A DNA stretch of 64,000 bases from Sphingobacteriaceae bacterium. GTDB lineage: Bacteria; Bacteroidota; Bacteroidia; B-17B0; Aurantibacillaceae. This document shows, piece by piece, positions 43,197 to 52,234 of this stretch. The notes beneath the pieces are model-generated. The model was not told where the DNA came from. It searched no databases and saw only the letters and a list, made by a program, of their open reading frames with translations. Location of the stretch: assembly GCA_947480015.1 (NCBI GenBank), contig CANKBS010000019.1, positions 1 through 64,000 of the forward strand, written 5' to 3'. Within the stretch, counting starts at the first letter, position 1, and every line of letters starts with the position of its first letter. The position numbers and the translations under genes are program-made.

Positions 43197-44132
43197 ATGA
43201 AAATTCTTATCACGGGTTCAAACGGTCTTCTAGGACAGAAATTAGTATATAAATTACGTAATCAAACGGGTATTGAGCTTATTGCTACTGCCCGGGGCGC
43301 AAATCGTTTGGTGAAACAAGATGCGTATACCTACGAATCGCTTGACATCACTAATAAACAAAATATTGAAACCGTATTTGCAAAGTATTTACCCGATGCA
43401 ATCATTAATACGGCGGCTATGACCAATGTGGATGCCTGCGAAACCGATCGCGAAGGTAGTTGGCTCATGAATGCTACGGCGGTTGATTATCAAGTAAAAG
43501 CACTAGAGGCCTTGCAAAACAAAAACAGGCACTACAAACCGCATTTTATTCACTTGAGTACCGATTTTATTTTTGATGGCACCCATGGTCCGCTTGATGA
43601 AGAAGAAAAACCAAATCCGTTGAGTTATTATGCTGAAGGAAAATTGGAAGCAGAGAAAATCGTGAAAGCTTCTAAACTCGACTGGGCCATTGCCAGAACT
43701 GTGCTGGTTTATGGGATTGTTGATAATATGAGCCGCAGTAACATTGTACTCTGGGTGAAATCAAATTTAGAACAAGGCAAGGTTATTAATGTGGTGGACG
43801 ATCAGTTCCGAACACCTACATTGGCCGAAGATTTGGCCGATGGCTGTATTTTAATAGCACAGAAAAGAGCCAAAGGAATATATAATATTTCGGGTAAAGA
43901 TTTTTACAGCATCCTTGAGTTGGCCAATGTGGTGGCCGATTATTATGGATTGGATAAAGGCTTAATTAAACCGAGTAAGAGTGCCGATATTAAGCAACCT
44001 GCCAAACGTCCGCCGATTACAGGTTTTATCATCGATAAGGCTAAGAATGATCTCGGTTACAATCCTCATAGTTTTACTGAAGGCATAAAAATTCTGGAAG
44101 ATCAGATAAAAGCCATGCAGACTAATTCCTAG
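43197..44132 (+). CDS. RmlD-like NAD-dependent sugar reductase
   Basis: A 311-residue extended SDR. It has the Rossmann glycine motif ITGSNGLLGQ, AAMTNVDACETDRE as in dTDP-4-dehydrorhamnose reductases, STDFIFDGTHGP, and the catalytic YYAEGKLEAEK (Tyr-X3-Lys). Likely dTDP-4-dehydrorhamnose reductase or a related deoxysugar reductase; the rest of the rml pathway is not here. Upstream of the flippase, which fits a surface-glycan role. Confidence 0.8.
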   Translation: MKILITGSNGLLGQKLVYKLRNQTGIELIATARGANRLVKQDAYTYESLDITNKQNIETVFAKYLPDAIINTAAMTNVDACETDREGSWLMNATAVDYQVKALEALQNKNRHYKPHFIHLSTDFIFDGTHGPLDEEEKPNPLSYYAEGKLEAEKIVKASKLDWAIARTVLVYGIVDNMSRSNIVLWVKSNLEQGKVINVVDDQFRTPTLAEDLADGCILIAQKRAKGIYNISGKDFYSILELANVVADYYGLDKGLIKPSKSADIKQPAKRPPITGFIIDKAKNDLGYNPHSFTEGIKILEDQIKAMQTNS

Positions 44133-44141
44133 TTTGTTTTT

Positions 44142-44165
44142 TTCCACTTCCACTTCCACTTCCAC
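44142..44165. repeat. four tandem TTCCAC hexamers
   Basis: Exact (TTCCAC)4 just after the rmlD-like stop codon. Non-coding; copy number could vary between strains. Confidence 0.85.
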
Positions 44166-44252
44166 TGTCTACACTATCCGGTTAATATCTTAAAACAAGG
44201 AGCTATGGCAAAACATAGGATAATTCCTACTTTTATTAGTTATTAGTAGACT

Positions 44253-45767
44253 GTGTCAAATCCTTTAAAAAAGCTAGCTGGGCAAACAGTCGTTTACGGC
44301 TTAGGAACCATTTTGCCGAGGTTTTTGAATTATTTTTTGACGCCAATTTTAACCCGGGCCTTTTTACCGGCTGAATACGGCATCAATTCGGAGCTTTATG
44401 CTTATATCTCTTTTCTAAATGTGATATTCACTTATGGCATGGAGACTACCTTTTTTAATTTTAATGCCAAGCTCGAGAACAAACAGGACGTATACAATAC
44501 AGCCTTTGTTTCGCTCATCGCTTCCTCCATTGTATTTAGTCTTATCCTTTTAATTTTTGCCAGCACCATTGGTAATGTCTTATCCACACCAAATGCTGTA
44601 TATCCAACACAATTTATCACATGGTGTATCTTTATCATGGCTAGCGACGCGATGATGAGCATTCCTTTTGCCAAACTTAGGGCCGATAGTAAACCCCTGC
44701 AATTCTCGATGCTGAAACTTTTTAACGTGGTGGTTAATTTCGGCCTCACGGTTTTCTTTATATCGTTTTGCAAAAAGGCATACGACCAGTGTGATGATAA
44801 TTTTATGGCAAGCTTGTATGATCCTCAAATTGGGATTGGCTACTGTTTTCTTTCCAGTCTCATTGCTAATATTTTCACCCTCTTACTTTTGAGTAAACAA
44901 ATTTTTTCGGTGCAATTGGCAATTAATACCGAGCTCTTAAAGAAAATGCTGCGGTATACCTGGCCATTAATTATATTGGGCTTAGCCGGCATGGTGAATG
45001 AAACACTCGATCGGATCATTTTGAAAAAGTTGATGATCGATAAGTCGGCAGCTCAGGAAGCACAGGGCATTTACGGGGCATGCTACAAAATCGCCATTCT
45101 CATGACCATTTTCATTCAGGCCTTTCGTTTTGCTGCCGAGCCTTTCTTTTTTGGGAAAGCAAAAGAGAAAGATTCTAAAAAAACCTATGCCTTTGTAATG
45201 AAGTACTTTGTTATTTTTTGTTTGCTTTTATTTTTAGGAACGCTCATGAATCTCGACTGGATCAAATACATCATTGATAAACCTTATTGGGAAGGATTAA
45301 AAGTGGTACCGATTTTACTTCTGGCTAATCTTTGTTTGGGTGTGGTATACAATTTATCCATTTGGTATAAGTTAAGTGGACAAACCAAATACGGCGCCTT
45401 TATTTCAGTGGCTGGTGCTGTAATCACCATTGTGATCAATGTTATTTTTGTTCCGGCTTATTCTTATATGGCCTGTGCCTGGGCCACGCTGGCTGCTTAC
45501 GGAGGCATGATGATTCTGTCTTATTTCTGGGGACAAAAATATTTCCCTATCAACTACAATGTTAGGGCTATGACCGTTTATGCTGCCCTTAGTTTAGGTT
45601 TATATCTGGTTTCGCTCACTTATGCTGATATGGAAAGTTTGCCTGTTAAAATACTATTGAATAATTTGTTGATAGGAATATTTGTTTGGATAATTTATAA
45701 GCTAGAAATTAGTAATCTAAAAAAACTAAATTCCGATGTCGATCCTGCATTTAAAAGTAATCAATAA
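44253..45767 (+). CDS. oligosaccharide flippase / polysaccharide biosynthesis protein
   Basis: A 504-residue inner-membrane protein of the Wzx/MATE superfamily with about 14 transmembrane helices. The N-terminal [28 protein letters not shown] is typical of the family. It flips lipid-linked oligosaccharides across the inner membrane. The start is GTG 44253. Its last 32 bases overlap the dut start, so the two are translated from one mRNA. Confidence 0.87.
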   Translation: MSNPLKKLAGQTVVYGLGTILPRFLNYFLTPILTRAFLPAEYGINSELYAYISFLNVIFTYGMETTFFNFNAKLENKQDVYNTAFVSLIASSIVFSLILLIFASTIGNVLSTPNAVYPTQFITWCIFIMASDAMMSIPFAKLRADSKPLQFSMLKLFNVVVNFGLTVFFISFCKKAYDQCDDNFMASLYDPQIGIGYCFLSSLIANIFTLLLLSKQIFSVQLAINTELLKKMLRYTWPLIILGLAGMVNETLDRIILKKLMIDKSAAQEAQGIYGACYKIAILMTIFIQAFRFAAEPFFFGKAKEKDSKKTYAFVMKYFVIFCLLLFLGTLMNLDWIKYIIDKPYWEGLKVVPILLLANLCLGVVYNLSIWYKLSGQTKYGAFISVAGAVITIVINVIFVPAYSYMACAWATLAAYGGMMILSYFWGQKYFPINYNVRAMTVYAALSLGLYLVSLTYADMESLPVKILLNNLLIGIFVWIIYKLEISNLKKLNSDVDPAFKSNQ

Positions 45768-46179
45768 GTCCAATCACCCATTACCGGAATATGCCACTGA
45801 GCATGCTGCTGGTTTGGACCTTAAAGCCAATTTAAAAGAACCCATTACCTTGAAGCCCATGGAACGCCAATTGGTATCAACGGGTTTGTTTATGCAATTG
45901 CCGGTGGGCTTTGAAGCTCAGATAAGACCGAGAAGTGGCTTGGCTTATAAGAGTGGCATAACCGTACTTAATTCGCCCGGCACCATTGATGCCGATTACC
46001 GAGGCGAAATAAAAGTGTTGCTAATTAATTTATCGGATGTAAATTTTGTGATTCACGATGGTGAACGCATTGCTCAAATGGTGGTGGCTAAACACGAGCA
46101 AATTGAATGGTACATTGTATCGGAGCTGGAAGCCTCGGGTAGGGGTGCCGGTGGCTTTGGAAGTACCGGGGAAAAGTAA
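45736..46179 (+). CDS. dut: dUTP diphosphatase
   Basis: Hydrolyses dUTP to dUMP and keeps uracil out of DNA. A trimeric, 147-residue enzyme with all five motifs: AAGLDLKAN (1), RPRSGLAYK (2), [11 protein letters not shown] with the catalytic Asp (3), ERIAQMVV (4) and the C-terminal [11 protein letters not shown] (5). It overlaps the flippase gene by 32 bases. Confidence 0.97.
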   Translation: MSILHLKVINKSNHPLPEYATEHAAGLDLKANLKEPITLKPMERQLVSTGLFMQLPVGFEAQIRPRSGLAYKSGITVLNSPGTIDADYRGEIKVLLINLSDVNFVIHDGERIAQMVVAKHEQIEWYIVSELEASGRGAGGFGSTGEK

Positions 46180-46231
46180 ATTAAAAGACTCCAAAAATTA
46201 GTGTGTTAAGCAGATTTAATGGTTCATTAAC

Positions 46232-46867
46232 TTACACACCAATTTCTAAATGAGATTTGTACTTGTTGTTGTAATCTTTCATGCTTCTTAAAATCACTTC
46301 GTGCGCTTCAGCGGCACCGTAGGTCTGCGTAATTTCAACGGCTTTGTTAGCATGACTGGGGATGTTTTTATAGGTTAAAAAATAATGTTTTAAGCGGTCA
46401 ATTAAAGTGGCCGGACATTCGGAAACATCTTTTAAATTCCCGTAAATCTCATCTTGTTTTAATACGGCTATAATTTTGTCGTCGGCCTCATTTTTGTCAA
46501 TCATTCTGAAACCGCCAATAGGTATAGCTTCCAGAATAATGTCGCCACTGGTAATGTTTCGTTCGGTGAGCACGCAAATATCGAGTGGGTCGCCATCGCC
46601 TTTGCTTACTTTTTTACCGGACATTAATTCGGAATAAGCACGAACCTCTTCATCACAAAACGTTTGGGGTACAAAACCATAAAGTGCCGGTAAGTAATTT
46701 GAAAATTTTTGTGGACGATCAACTTTTCGATATCCCGATAATTTATCTATTTCATATTTAACCGTATCGTTGGGTACCATTTCAATATAGGCGGTTACTA
46801 TTTTGGGACAATCCTCACCAATGGCGATACCATGCCAGGGATGAGGTTTATATAATTGCACTTTCAT
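46232..46867 (-). CDS. ppa: inorganic pyrophosphatase (family I)
   Basis: Hydrolyses pyrophosphate. 211 residues from ATG 46867. It has EIDKLSGYRKVDRP, YGFVPQTFCDEE and the Mg-binding GDGDPLDICVL. The longer frame from 46945 adds 26 residues with no family similarity, over the probable promoter, so the inner Met is used. Convergent with dut. Confidence 0.95.
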   Translation of the reverse strand: MKVQLYKPHPWHGIAIGEDCPKIVTAYIEMVPNDTVKYEIDKLSGYRKVDRPQKFSNYLPALYGFVPQTFCDEEVRAYSELMSGKKVSKGDGDPLDICVLTERNITSGDIILEAIPIGGFRMIDKNEADDKIIAVLKQDEIYGNLKDVSECPATLIDRLKHYFLTYKNIPSHANKAVEITQTYGAAEAHEVILRSMKDYNNKYKSHLEIGV

Positions 46868-47124
46868 TTGCCTTTTGTTTGATTCAAAATTAAAATTTTT
46901 AAATGGCAGCAGCCGAAAAAAGATAGCACGTTTTTCCTGATCCAAAAAACGTCTTCTTCACGTTTGCCACTAATAGGCGCCATGAGAAATGCAGGCTCGA
47001 TCTCGCGGGCCAAAAAAAGTGATCCTATGCCAACTATAAGTAATCCGCTCATGATTTTACCACGACGGTGATGTCTGTCTAAGTCTTTAAATCTTTCTTC
47101 GTTAAGTGAATTTTGCTCTTCCAT
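46864..47124 (-). pseudogene. remnant of a LiaF/DUF5668-like membrane protein
   Basis: Frame of 86 codons from ATG 47124. The first ~43 residues (DRHHRRGKIMSGLLIVGIGSLFLAREI) look like the start of LiaF-TM/DUF5668 small membrane proteins: basic, then one hydrophobic helix ending near FLAREI. The second helix pair expected next is missing. The rest (PISGKREEDVFWIRKN) has no membrane character and covers the ppa promoter region. Probably truncated; a genuinely short protein is the alternative. Confidence 0.45.
46918..46925 (-). promoter_or_regulatory. -7-like box TATCTTTT of ppa
   Basis: Seven of eight bases match TANNTTTG on the minus strand, ~51 bases before the ppa ATG. It lies inside the 3' part of the broken membrane-protein ORF, which suggests that part is not real coding. 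Confidence 0.35.
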
Positions 47125-47329
47125 GATGTTTTTAATTTTTAGGAAAAGTACAGCGCCTATAAAGCCCACACAAGGGGCATTAGGTTAAATCACGCAGGCA
47201 GGCGGTGAATGGTTTGGCTTTGTCGGTGAACGGTAATTTTTGTTTAAATTAACCCGAGTTTTAGTAAAAAACTGTCAGAATTTATACCTTAGTATGGTGC
47301 AAACCGAGATTTATTTTTAAAATGTAATA

Positions 47330-48226
47330 GTGTTGAAACCTTTCGTTTACATAGCATTTGGCCTTTTTGCAATCCTTTCGTTGCGATGTAATTCTCAAAC
47401 ACAGAGTTTTAAGGAAAATTTAAAATGGGGTATGAAGGAAAACGAATCGGTGATTATTCCGGCCATATACGATACCATTTTTAATTTTGACTCAACCGGA
47501 CAGGTCTGCATGGCTTGCTACAAGGTTAAATCGGCCTCTGCCAGTAAGTTCATTAAAGTAATGACTACTACTTATGTTTGTCGTTATTTGAATAAAAAAA
47601 ATGAAAAGTTGGTGATCAAAAATTTAAACAACGATACCAGTTCGGTGTTTGCCTATACCAAACATGCTTTAAAACAATATATGGGGAATAGTCCGTTTTT
47701 TGTGGTGAGTACAAAAGACAAGAAGAAGAATTTGCTCAGCAAGTCATTTAAACAACTTACCTTTAATGGCTACTACGACATCAATCCTTCACCTGAACCA
47801 GGATTTTATTTGACACATTTTATGAATGATGGTGATATTATTTTGGCAGGACTGATTAATGAAAAAGAAGAGGAGATTATTTCAAATAATTATTCAACCA
47901 TCAAAATGAATATTAGCGACTCACTTATAATAGCTTGTAGCGCGGGGGTCAGAATAAATGCTGATGATGAGGTTTTTAATTACAAAGGAAAAAAGCTACT
48001 GGGGACTTTCAGGCATTTAGACTTCGCCACCAAAAATTATTTGATCCATAAAATTTTTGAACCTAAAGAATATTATGTTTTTTACAATATTGCCACACGT
48101 GAAGAAAAAACAATCACTGCAGATGAACTGAAATTATTGGAACACGATACTATATTGATCCGGCAGAAAAGCGACTGGTATGTTTATGATCTGAAGACGA
48201 ATCAAAAAACTAACAAAGAAAATTAA
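47330..48226 (+). CDS. WG-repeat-like lipoprotein of unknown function
   Basis: 298 residues. The N-terminal signal is VYIAFGLFAILSLRC, with the likely lipidated Cys ~21. The next stretch LKWGMKENESVIIPAIYDTIFN fits one WG repeat (W-G then IP..YD). Later units are more divergent (TFNGYYDINPSP, KLLGTFRHLDFA). It starts with GTG (TTG one codon later); no ATG is available. It ends one base before gapA, so expression is probably coupled. No specific role can be assigned. Confidence 0.65.
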   Translation: MLKPFVYIAFGLFAILSLRCNSQTQSFKENLKWGMKENESVIIPAIYDTIFNFDSTGQVCMACYKVKSASASKFIKVMTTTYVCRYLNKKNEKLVIKNLNNDTSSVFAYTKHALKQYMGNSPFFVVSTKDKKKNLLSKSFKQLTFNGYYDINPSPEPGFYLTHFMNDGDIILAGLINEKEEEIISNNYSTIKMNISDSLIIACSAGVRINADDEVFNYKGKKLLGTFRHLDFATKNYLIHKIFEPKEYYVFYNIATREEKTITADELKLLEHDTILIRQKSDWYVYDLKTNQKTNKEN

Positions 48227-48227
48227 A

Positions 48228-49220
48228 ATGAAAAAAGTAAATATTGCTATCAATGGATTTGGCCGAATTGGAAGAATGTACTTACGTAATGCTATTCTGA
48301 ATGGAGGATTAGAGGTAAAAGTGATTAATGATATTGCCGATATTAAAACACTGGCCTATTTATTTAAATACGATTCGGTGCATCGGGCATTTAAAGGAAG
48401 TGTTGAGGTGCAAGGAGATTATTTGATTGTGAATGGCAATCCCATTAAAGTGGTGAGCCATAAAGATCCGGCGCAATTGCCTTGGAAGGAAAATGATATT
48501 GATAGTGTGATTGAAAGTACCGGCCACTTTTTAGATAAGGCAAGTGCGCAGTTGCATATAAATGCCGGCGCTAAAAAAGTTATTTTGTCAGCCCCACCAA
48601 AAGACGATAGTATTAAAACCATCGTACTGGGTGTAAATGATGAGATCTTGAGCCCGGATGATGTCATCATATCCAATGCCAGTTGTACGACCAATTGCGC
48701 AGCACCCATGTTAAAAGTATTGATGCAATTTGGTATAGAAGAAGCCTATATTACAACGGTTCACTCATACACGAACGATCAACGTATTCATGATGCGCCG
48801 CATAAAGATTTACGAAGAGCAAGAGCAGCAGCGGTTAGTATTATTCCAACTTCAACAGGTGCGGCCAAAGCCATTACCAAAATATTTCCGCATCTTGAAG
48901 GTAAGATAGGAGGCTGTGGCATGCGGGTTCCTGTGCCCGATGGTTCTTTAACCGACATTACCTGTGTTCTTAAAAAAACGCCAACTGTCAAAGAAATTAA
49001 TGATGCCTTTTTGAAATCATCGCAAGGTGATTTGAAAGGGATTTTAGAATACACCGAAGATCCCATTGTTAGTGTAGATGTTATTGGTAATGCCCACTCG
49101 GTATTATATGACTCGGAGTTTACCAGCATTGTGGGTAATCTCGTAAAAATTATTGGCTGGTACGATAACGAATGGGGTTATAGTAACCGCTTGGTAGACT
49201 TAAGTATGCGCGTTGGATAA
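48228..49220 (+). CDS. gapA: glyceraldehyde-3-phosphate dehydrogenase
   Basis: 330-residue type I GAPDH of glycolysis. It has the NAD-binding start INGFGRIGRMYLR, the active-site SNASCTTNCAAP with the nucleophilic Cys, HSYTNDQRIHD with the catalytic His, and WYDNEWGYSNR at the end. Asp at INDIAD fits NAD preference. Translationally close to the WG lipoprotein gene. Confidence 0.96.
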   Translation: MKKVNIAINGFGRIGRMYLRNAILNGGLEVKVINDIADIKTLAYLFKYDSVHRAFKGSVEVQGDYLIVNGNPIKVVSHKDPAQLPWKENDIDSVIESTGHFLDKASAQLHINAGAKKVILSAPPKDDSIKTIVLGVNDEILSPDDVIISNASCTTNCAAPMLKVLMQFGIEEAYITTVHSYTNDQRIHDAPHKDLRRARAAAVSIIPTSTGAAKAITKIFPHLEGKIGGCGMRVPVPDGSLTDITCVLKKTPTVKEINDAFLKSSQGDLKGILEYTEDPIVSVDVIGNAHSVLYDSEFTSIVGNLVKIIGWYDNEWGYSNRLVDLSMRVG

Positions 49221-49480
49221 ACCTTATTTAATTTTTAGTTAACTGTTTTTGTTCCAATCTTTGCGTGCTCACAGTATAAGTGCCGGGACTAATAACTTGT
49301 ATTCTATCTGAAATAGTTTCCTCAAAAAGACAGGAAAGGTTTTTATTCATGAATGCGCATCATCTGTCTATTATACAGCCAAAAAAAACCATCCTAAAAT
49401 CAAACTAACCTGTAGGGTTATTTATTTGAATTGGTTTAAATCACCAAAACAGAACTATTTTATAAGCTTGCCTCAAAACA

Positions 49481-52126
49481 CTAAAACTCAAAAGTAATTT
49501 GCCCGTCGCCGTCTAAAAAATCTTTTGCATTATCCTTATCCAGTTTCTCCATGGCTCTGCGGTGCAGTTCCATGGGTGATAAACCTGTTTTTTCATCTTC
49601 GGCCTTTGCTAAAAATTTGCGGGCAAGTTTTATTTCTTCGGGTTCGCGTAAATTAATTTCCTTCACCTTGTAAGAAGTTAATTTTTTTCCTTTGGCTTTC
49701 ATGTTAACCAGTGGACTAAACTCAACCATCTTTAAATTTTCGTCAGGAAGATCCATGCCTTTTTCTTTTCCGAACTTTACTTCAACCACCGGATTAATTT
49801 GTGTGGTCACGAGTTCTATACGCGATAGTTCGTGCTCGGTAATGATAAGGGTTTTATTGGTCGTTTGTTCGGGTTCAAAACGTTTGGTGAAATACGATTT
49901 ACTTAACCCGTCAAAATAAATGCAGGTTACAGGTTGTTGGGGATAATATTTTTCAATTAAAATAATATCCTCATCAAAATGATTTAACACATCATAGGTG
50001 TGTAAGCGGTAAAAGCCTTTGTTGGTAATGGTAAGAATTTTTTCATCCCCCGAAAATTTGCCTAAGTAACTACCACGCTCATCTTTGTTTAAACGGTGTG
50101 TGGCTTCGTCAAACCAGTAATCTTCACCTTCGAGGGTAGAAACGCCTTTTTCTTTTAAGCTCACCTTATTTACCGTGTATTTGGTCACGATATTGCCTAC
50201 AGCACTTCTGGCTTTAATTTCCATTTCACCAAAATCAACGGGAATCTCGAGTTTGCGTAAGCCCGGTACCGCGCGTAAATGAACGGTTACCTTTTCGCTT
50301 TCTCCATTTGGATTTACTGTAAACCAAAACACATTGGAGTTTGGTGTTCCTTTGGTAAGATCGTATTCTTTATCGCGTGTTACACCGGTAACATTAAAAC
50401 GTTTCATAAAGGTGATCCCCTTTGGTCCGTCGCGGTAGATCATGTTATAGGTCGTGCGTTCGTCGTTCTTTTTGAAAATGGCAACGTGCACAATGTCTTT
50501 ACCCACAAAGGTTTTGTCAGCCACTTTAAATATTTTCATTTTACCCTCTTTGGTAAAGGCAATAATGTCGTCAATATCCGAGCAATCACAAATAAACTCA
50601 TCCTTTTTCAAACTTGTACCAATAAAACCTTCGGCCTTATTCATGTAAAGTTTTTCGTTGGCCATCACTACTTCGGTAGCAATAATGGTTTCCAATTGTT
50701 TGGTTTCTGTTTTGCGTTCTCTGCCCGTACCGTATTTCTTTTTAAGATTTTTAAAATACTCAACGGCATAATCCGTTAAATTGGCCAAGTAATTTTTTAC
50801 AGTAGCAATTTTTGCGTCCAGTTCCTTCATCTGCTCTTCGGCCTTAATACTGTCGAAACGGGTGATACGGATCATCGGAATTTGAGTAAGGCGATGCAGA
50901 TCTTCATCGTTCACGTCACGAAGGAGTTTCTTTTTATGCGGTTTAAAACGTTCGTAGAGGTATTCGTATAACGTTTCCTTGTTTGAATATTTTTTAAAGT
51001 CGATGTACATTTCTTCTTTAATGAATATTTTTTCAAGAGAAGCAAAATGCCATTTTTCCTCTAGTTCTTTTTGTTCAATTTCTAATTCGCGGCGTAATAA
51101 CTCTAAAGTTTGATGCGTTGAAATCTTCAGAATTTCGCTTACGCCAACAAATCGTGGTTTATCACTTTCAATGATGCAGGCATTGGGAGAGATGCTCATT
51201 TCACAGTTGGTGAAAGCATACAGGGCATCAATGGTTTTATCGGTTGAAATACCCGGCTGTAAATGAATGAGAATCTCTACATTTTCAGCCGTATTATCTT
51301 CTACTTTTTTTACTTTTATTTTTCCTTTATCATTGGCTGCAATAATCGAATCAATTAAAGATCCGGTAGTGGTTCCGAAAGGAATTTCGGTAATAATGAG
51401 GGTTTTTGAATTGAGTTCTTTAACACGTGCGCGGATTTTTATTTTTCCACCACGTAACCCATCTTTATAATCACTAAAATCGGCAATACCACCGGTAATA
51501 AAATCGGGAAAAATGGTGGCTTTTTTGCCTCTTAAGATTTGTATAGAGGCATCGATGAGTTCATTAAAATTATGAGGGAGAATTTTAGTGGCCAAACCAA
51601 CTGCGATACCTTCAACGCCTTGAGCAAGAACCAAGGGAAATTTAACCGGTAGAGTAAGCGGCTCTTTATTTCGACCATCGTAACTGAGGCCCCAATTGGT
51701 GGTTTTTGGATTAAATACCACTTCCTGACCAAACTTTGATAAACGCGCTTCAATATAACGAGGAGCAGCAGCCGAATCGCCGGTGAGAATATTCCCCCAG
51801 TTTCCTTGGCAATCAATGAGAAGATCTTTTTGTCCGAGTGCCACCAAAGCATCACCAATACTGGCATCGCCGTGAGGGTGGTATTTCATGGTGTTCCCAA
51901 TTAAATTGGCCACCTTGTTATAACGGCCATCTTCGAGCTCCCACATACTGTGTAAAATACGGCGTTGCACGGGTTTTAGACCGTCTTCCATAGCCGGCAC
52001 AGCACGTTCTAGAATAACATAGGAGGCATACTCAATGAACCAATTTTTAAACATCCCACTTACGTGGGTAATGTTATCTACTTCATTATGATTCTCATTA
52101 TCCGTTCCTTCAAAAATGTCGCTCAT
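49481..52126 (-). CDS. parC: DNA topoisomerase IV subunit A
   Basis: 881-residue type IIA topoisomerase A subunit that cleaves and rejoins DNA. The N-terminal domain has VPAMEDGLKPVQRRILHSM, AAPRYIEARLSKF with the catalytic Tyr, and GIAVGLATKILPHNFNELI. C-terminal blades (IITKYTVNKVSLKEK, FDEDIILIEKYYP) form the pinwheel domain. ParC rather than GyrA is favoured because parE is ~3.5 kb upstream on the same strand and no full GyrA box is seen. Confidence 0.92.
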   Translation of the reverse strand: MSDIFEGTDNENHNEVDNITHVSGMFKNWFIEYASYVILERAVPAMEDGLKPVQRRILHSMWELEDGRYNKVANLIGNTMKYHPHGDASIGDALVALGQKDLLIDCQGNWGNILTGDSAAAPRYIEARLSKFGQEVVFNPKTTNWGLSYDGRNKEPLTLPVKFPLVLAQGVEGIAVGLATKILPHNFNELIDASIQILRGKKATIFPDFITGGIADFSDYKDGLRGGKIKIRARVKELNSKTLIITEIPFGTTTGSLIDSIIAANDKGKIKVKKVEDNTAENVEILIHLQPGISTDKTIDALYAFTNCEMSISPNACIIESDKPRFVGVSEILKISTHQTLELLRRELEIEQKELEEKWHFASLEKIFIKEEMYIDFKKYSNKETLYEYLYERFKPHKKKLLRDVNDEDLHRLTQIPMIRITRFDSIKAEEQMKELDAKIATVKNYLANLTDYAVEYFKNLKKKYGTGRERKTETKQLETIIATEVVMANEKLYMNKAEGFIGTSLKKDEFICDCSDIDDIIAFTKEGKMKIFKVADKTFVGKDIVHVAIFKKNDERTTYNMIYRDGPKGITFMKRFNVTGVTRDKEYDLTKGTPNSNVFWFTVNPNGESEKVTVHLRAVPGLRKLEIPVDFGEMEIKARSAVGNIVTKYTVNKVSLKEKGVSTLEGEDYWFDEATHRLNKDERGSYLGKFSGDEKILTITNKGFYRLHTYDVLNHFDEDIILIEKYYPQQPVTCIYFDGLSKSYFTKRFEPEQTTNKTLIITEHELSRIELVTTQINPVVEVKFGKEKGMDLPDENLKMVEFSPLVNMKAKGKKLTSYKVKEINLREPEEIKLARKFLAKAEDEKTGLSPMELHRRAMEKLDKDNAKDFLDGDGQITFEF

Positions 52127-52149
52127 GCTCGGTACTAAATTTTAAGATG

Positions 52150-52157
52150 CAAATATA
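52150..52157 (-). promoter_or_regulatory. -7 box TATATTTG of parC
   Basis: Minus-strand TANNTTTG match 24 bases before the parC ATG, so parC may be transcribed separately from the lipoprotein genes upstream. Confidence 0.45.
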
Positions 52158-52234
52158 AGATTCGAAAAACAAAAGTAATGGGTATTCATGGCCGTAAAAG
52201 GCTAAAATCTGCATGAAATATTCACAAATTTGGC

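Noticed and set aside
44142-44165. TTCCAC hexamers as further copies of the TTCCA-N5-TGGAA operator
   Set aside because: They are direct repeats without the TGGAA half, so there is no palindrome.
50279-50779. 166-codon frame on the plus strand
   Set aside because: Antisense to parC, no homology pattern; shadow frame.
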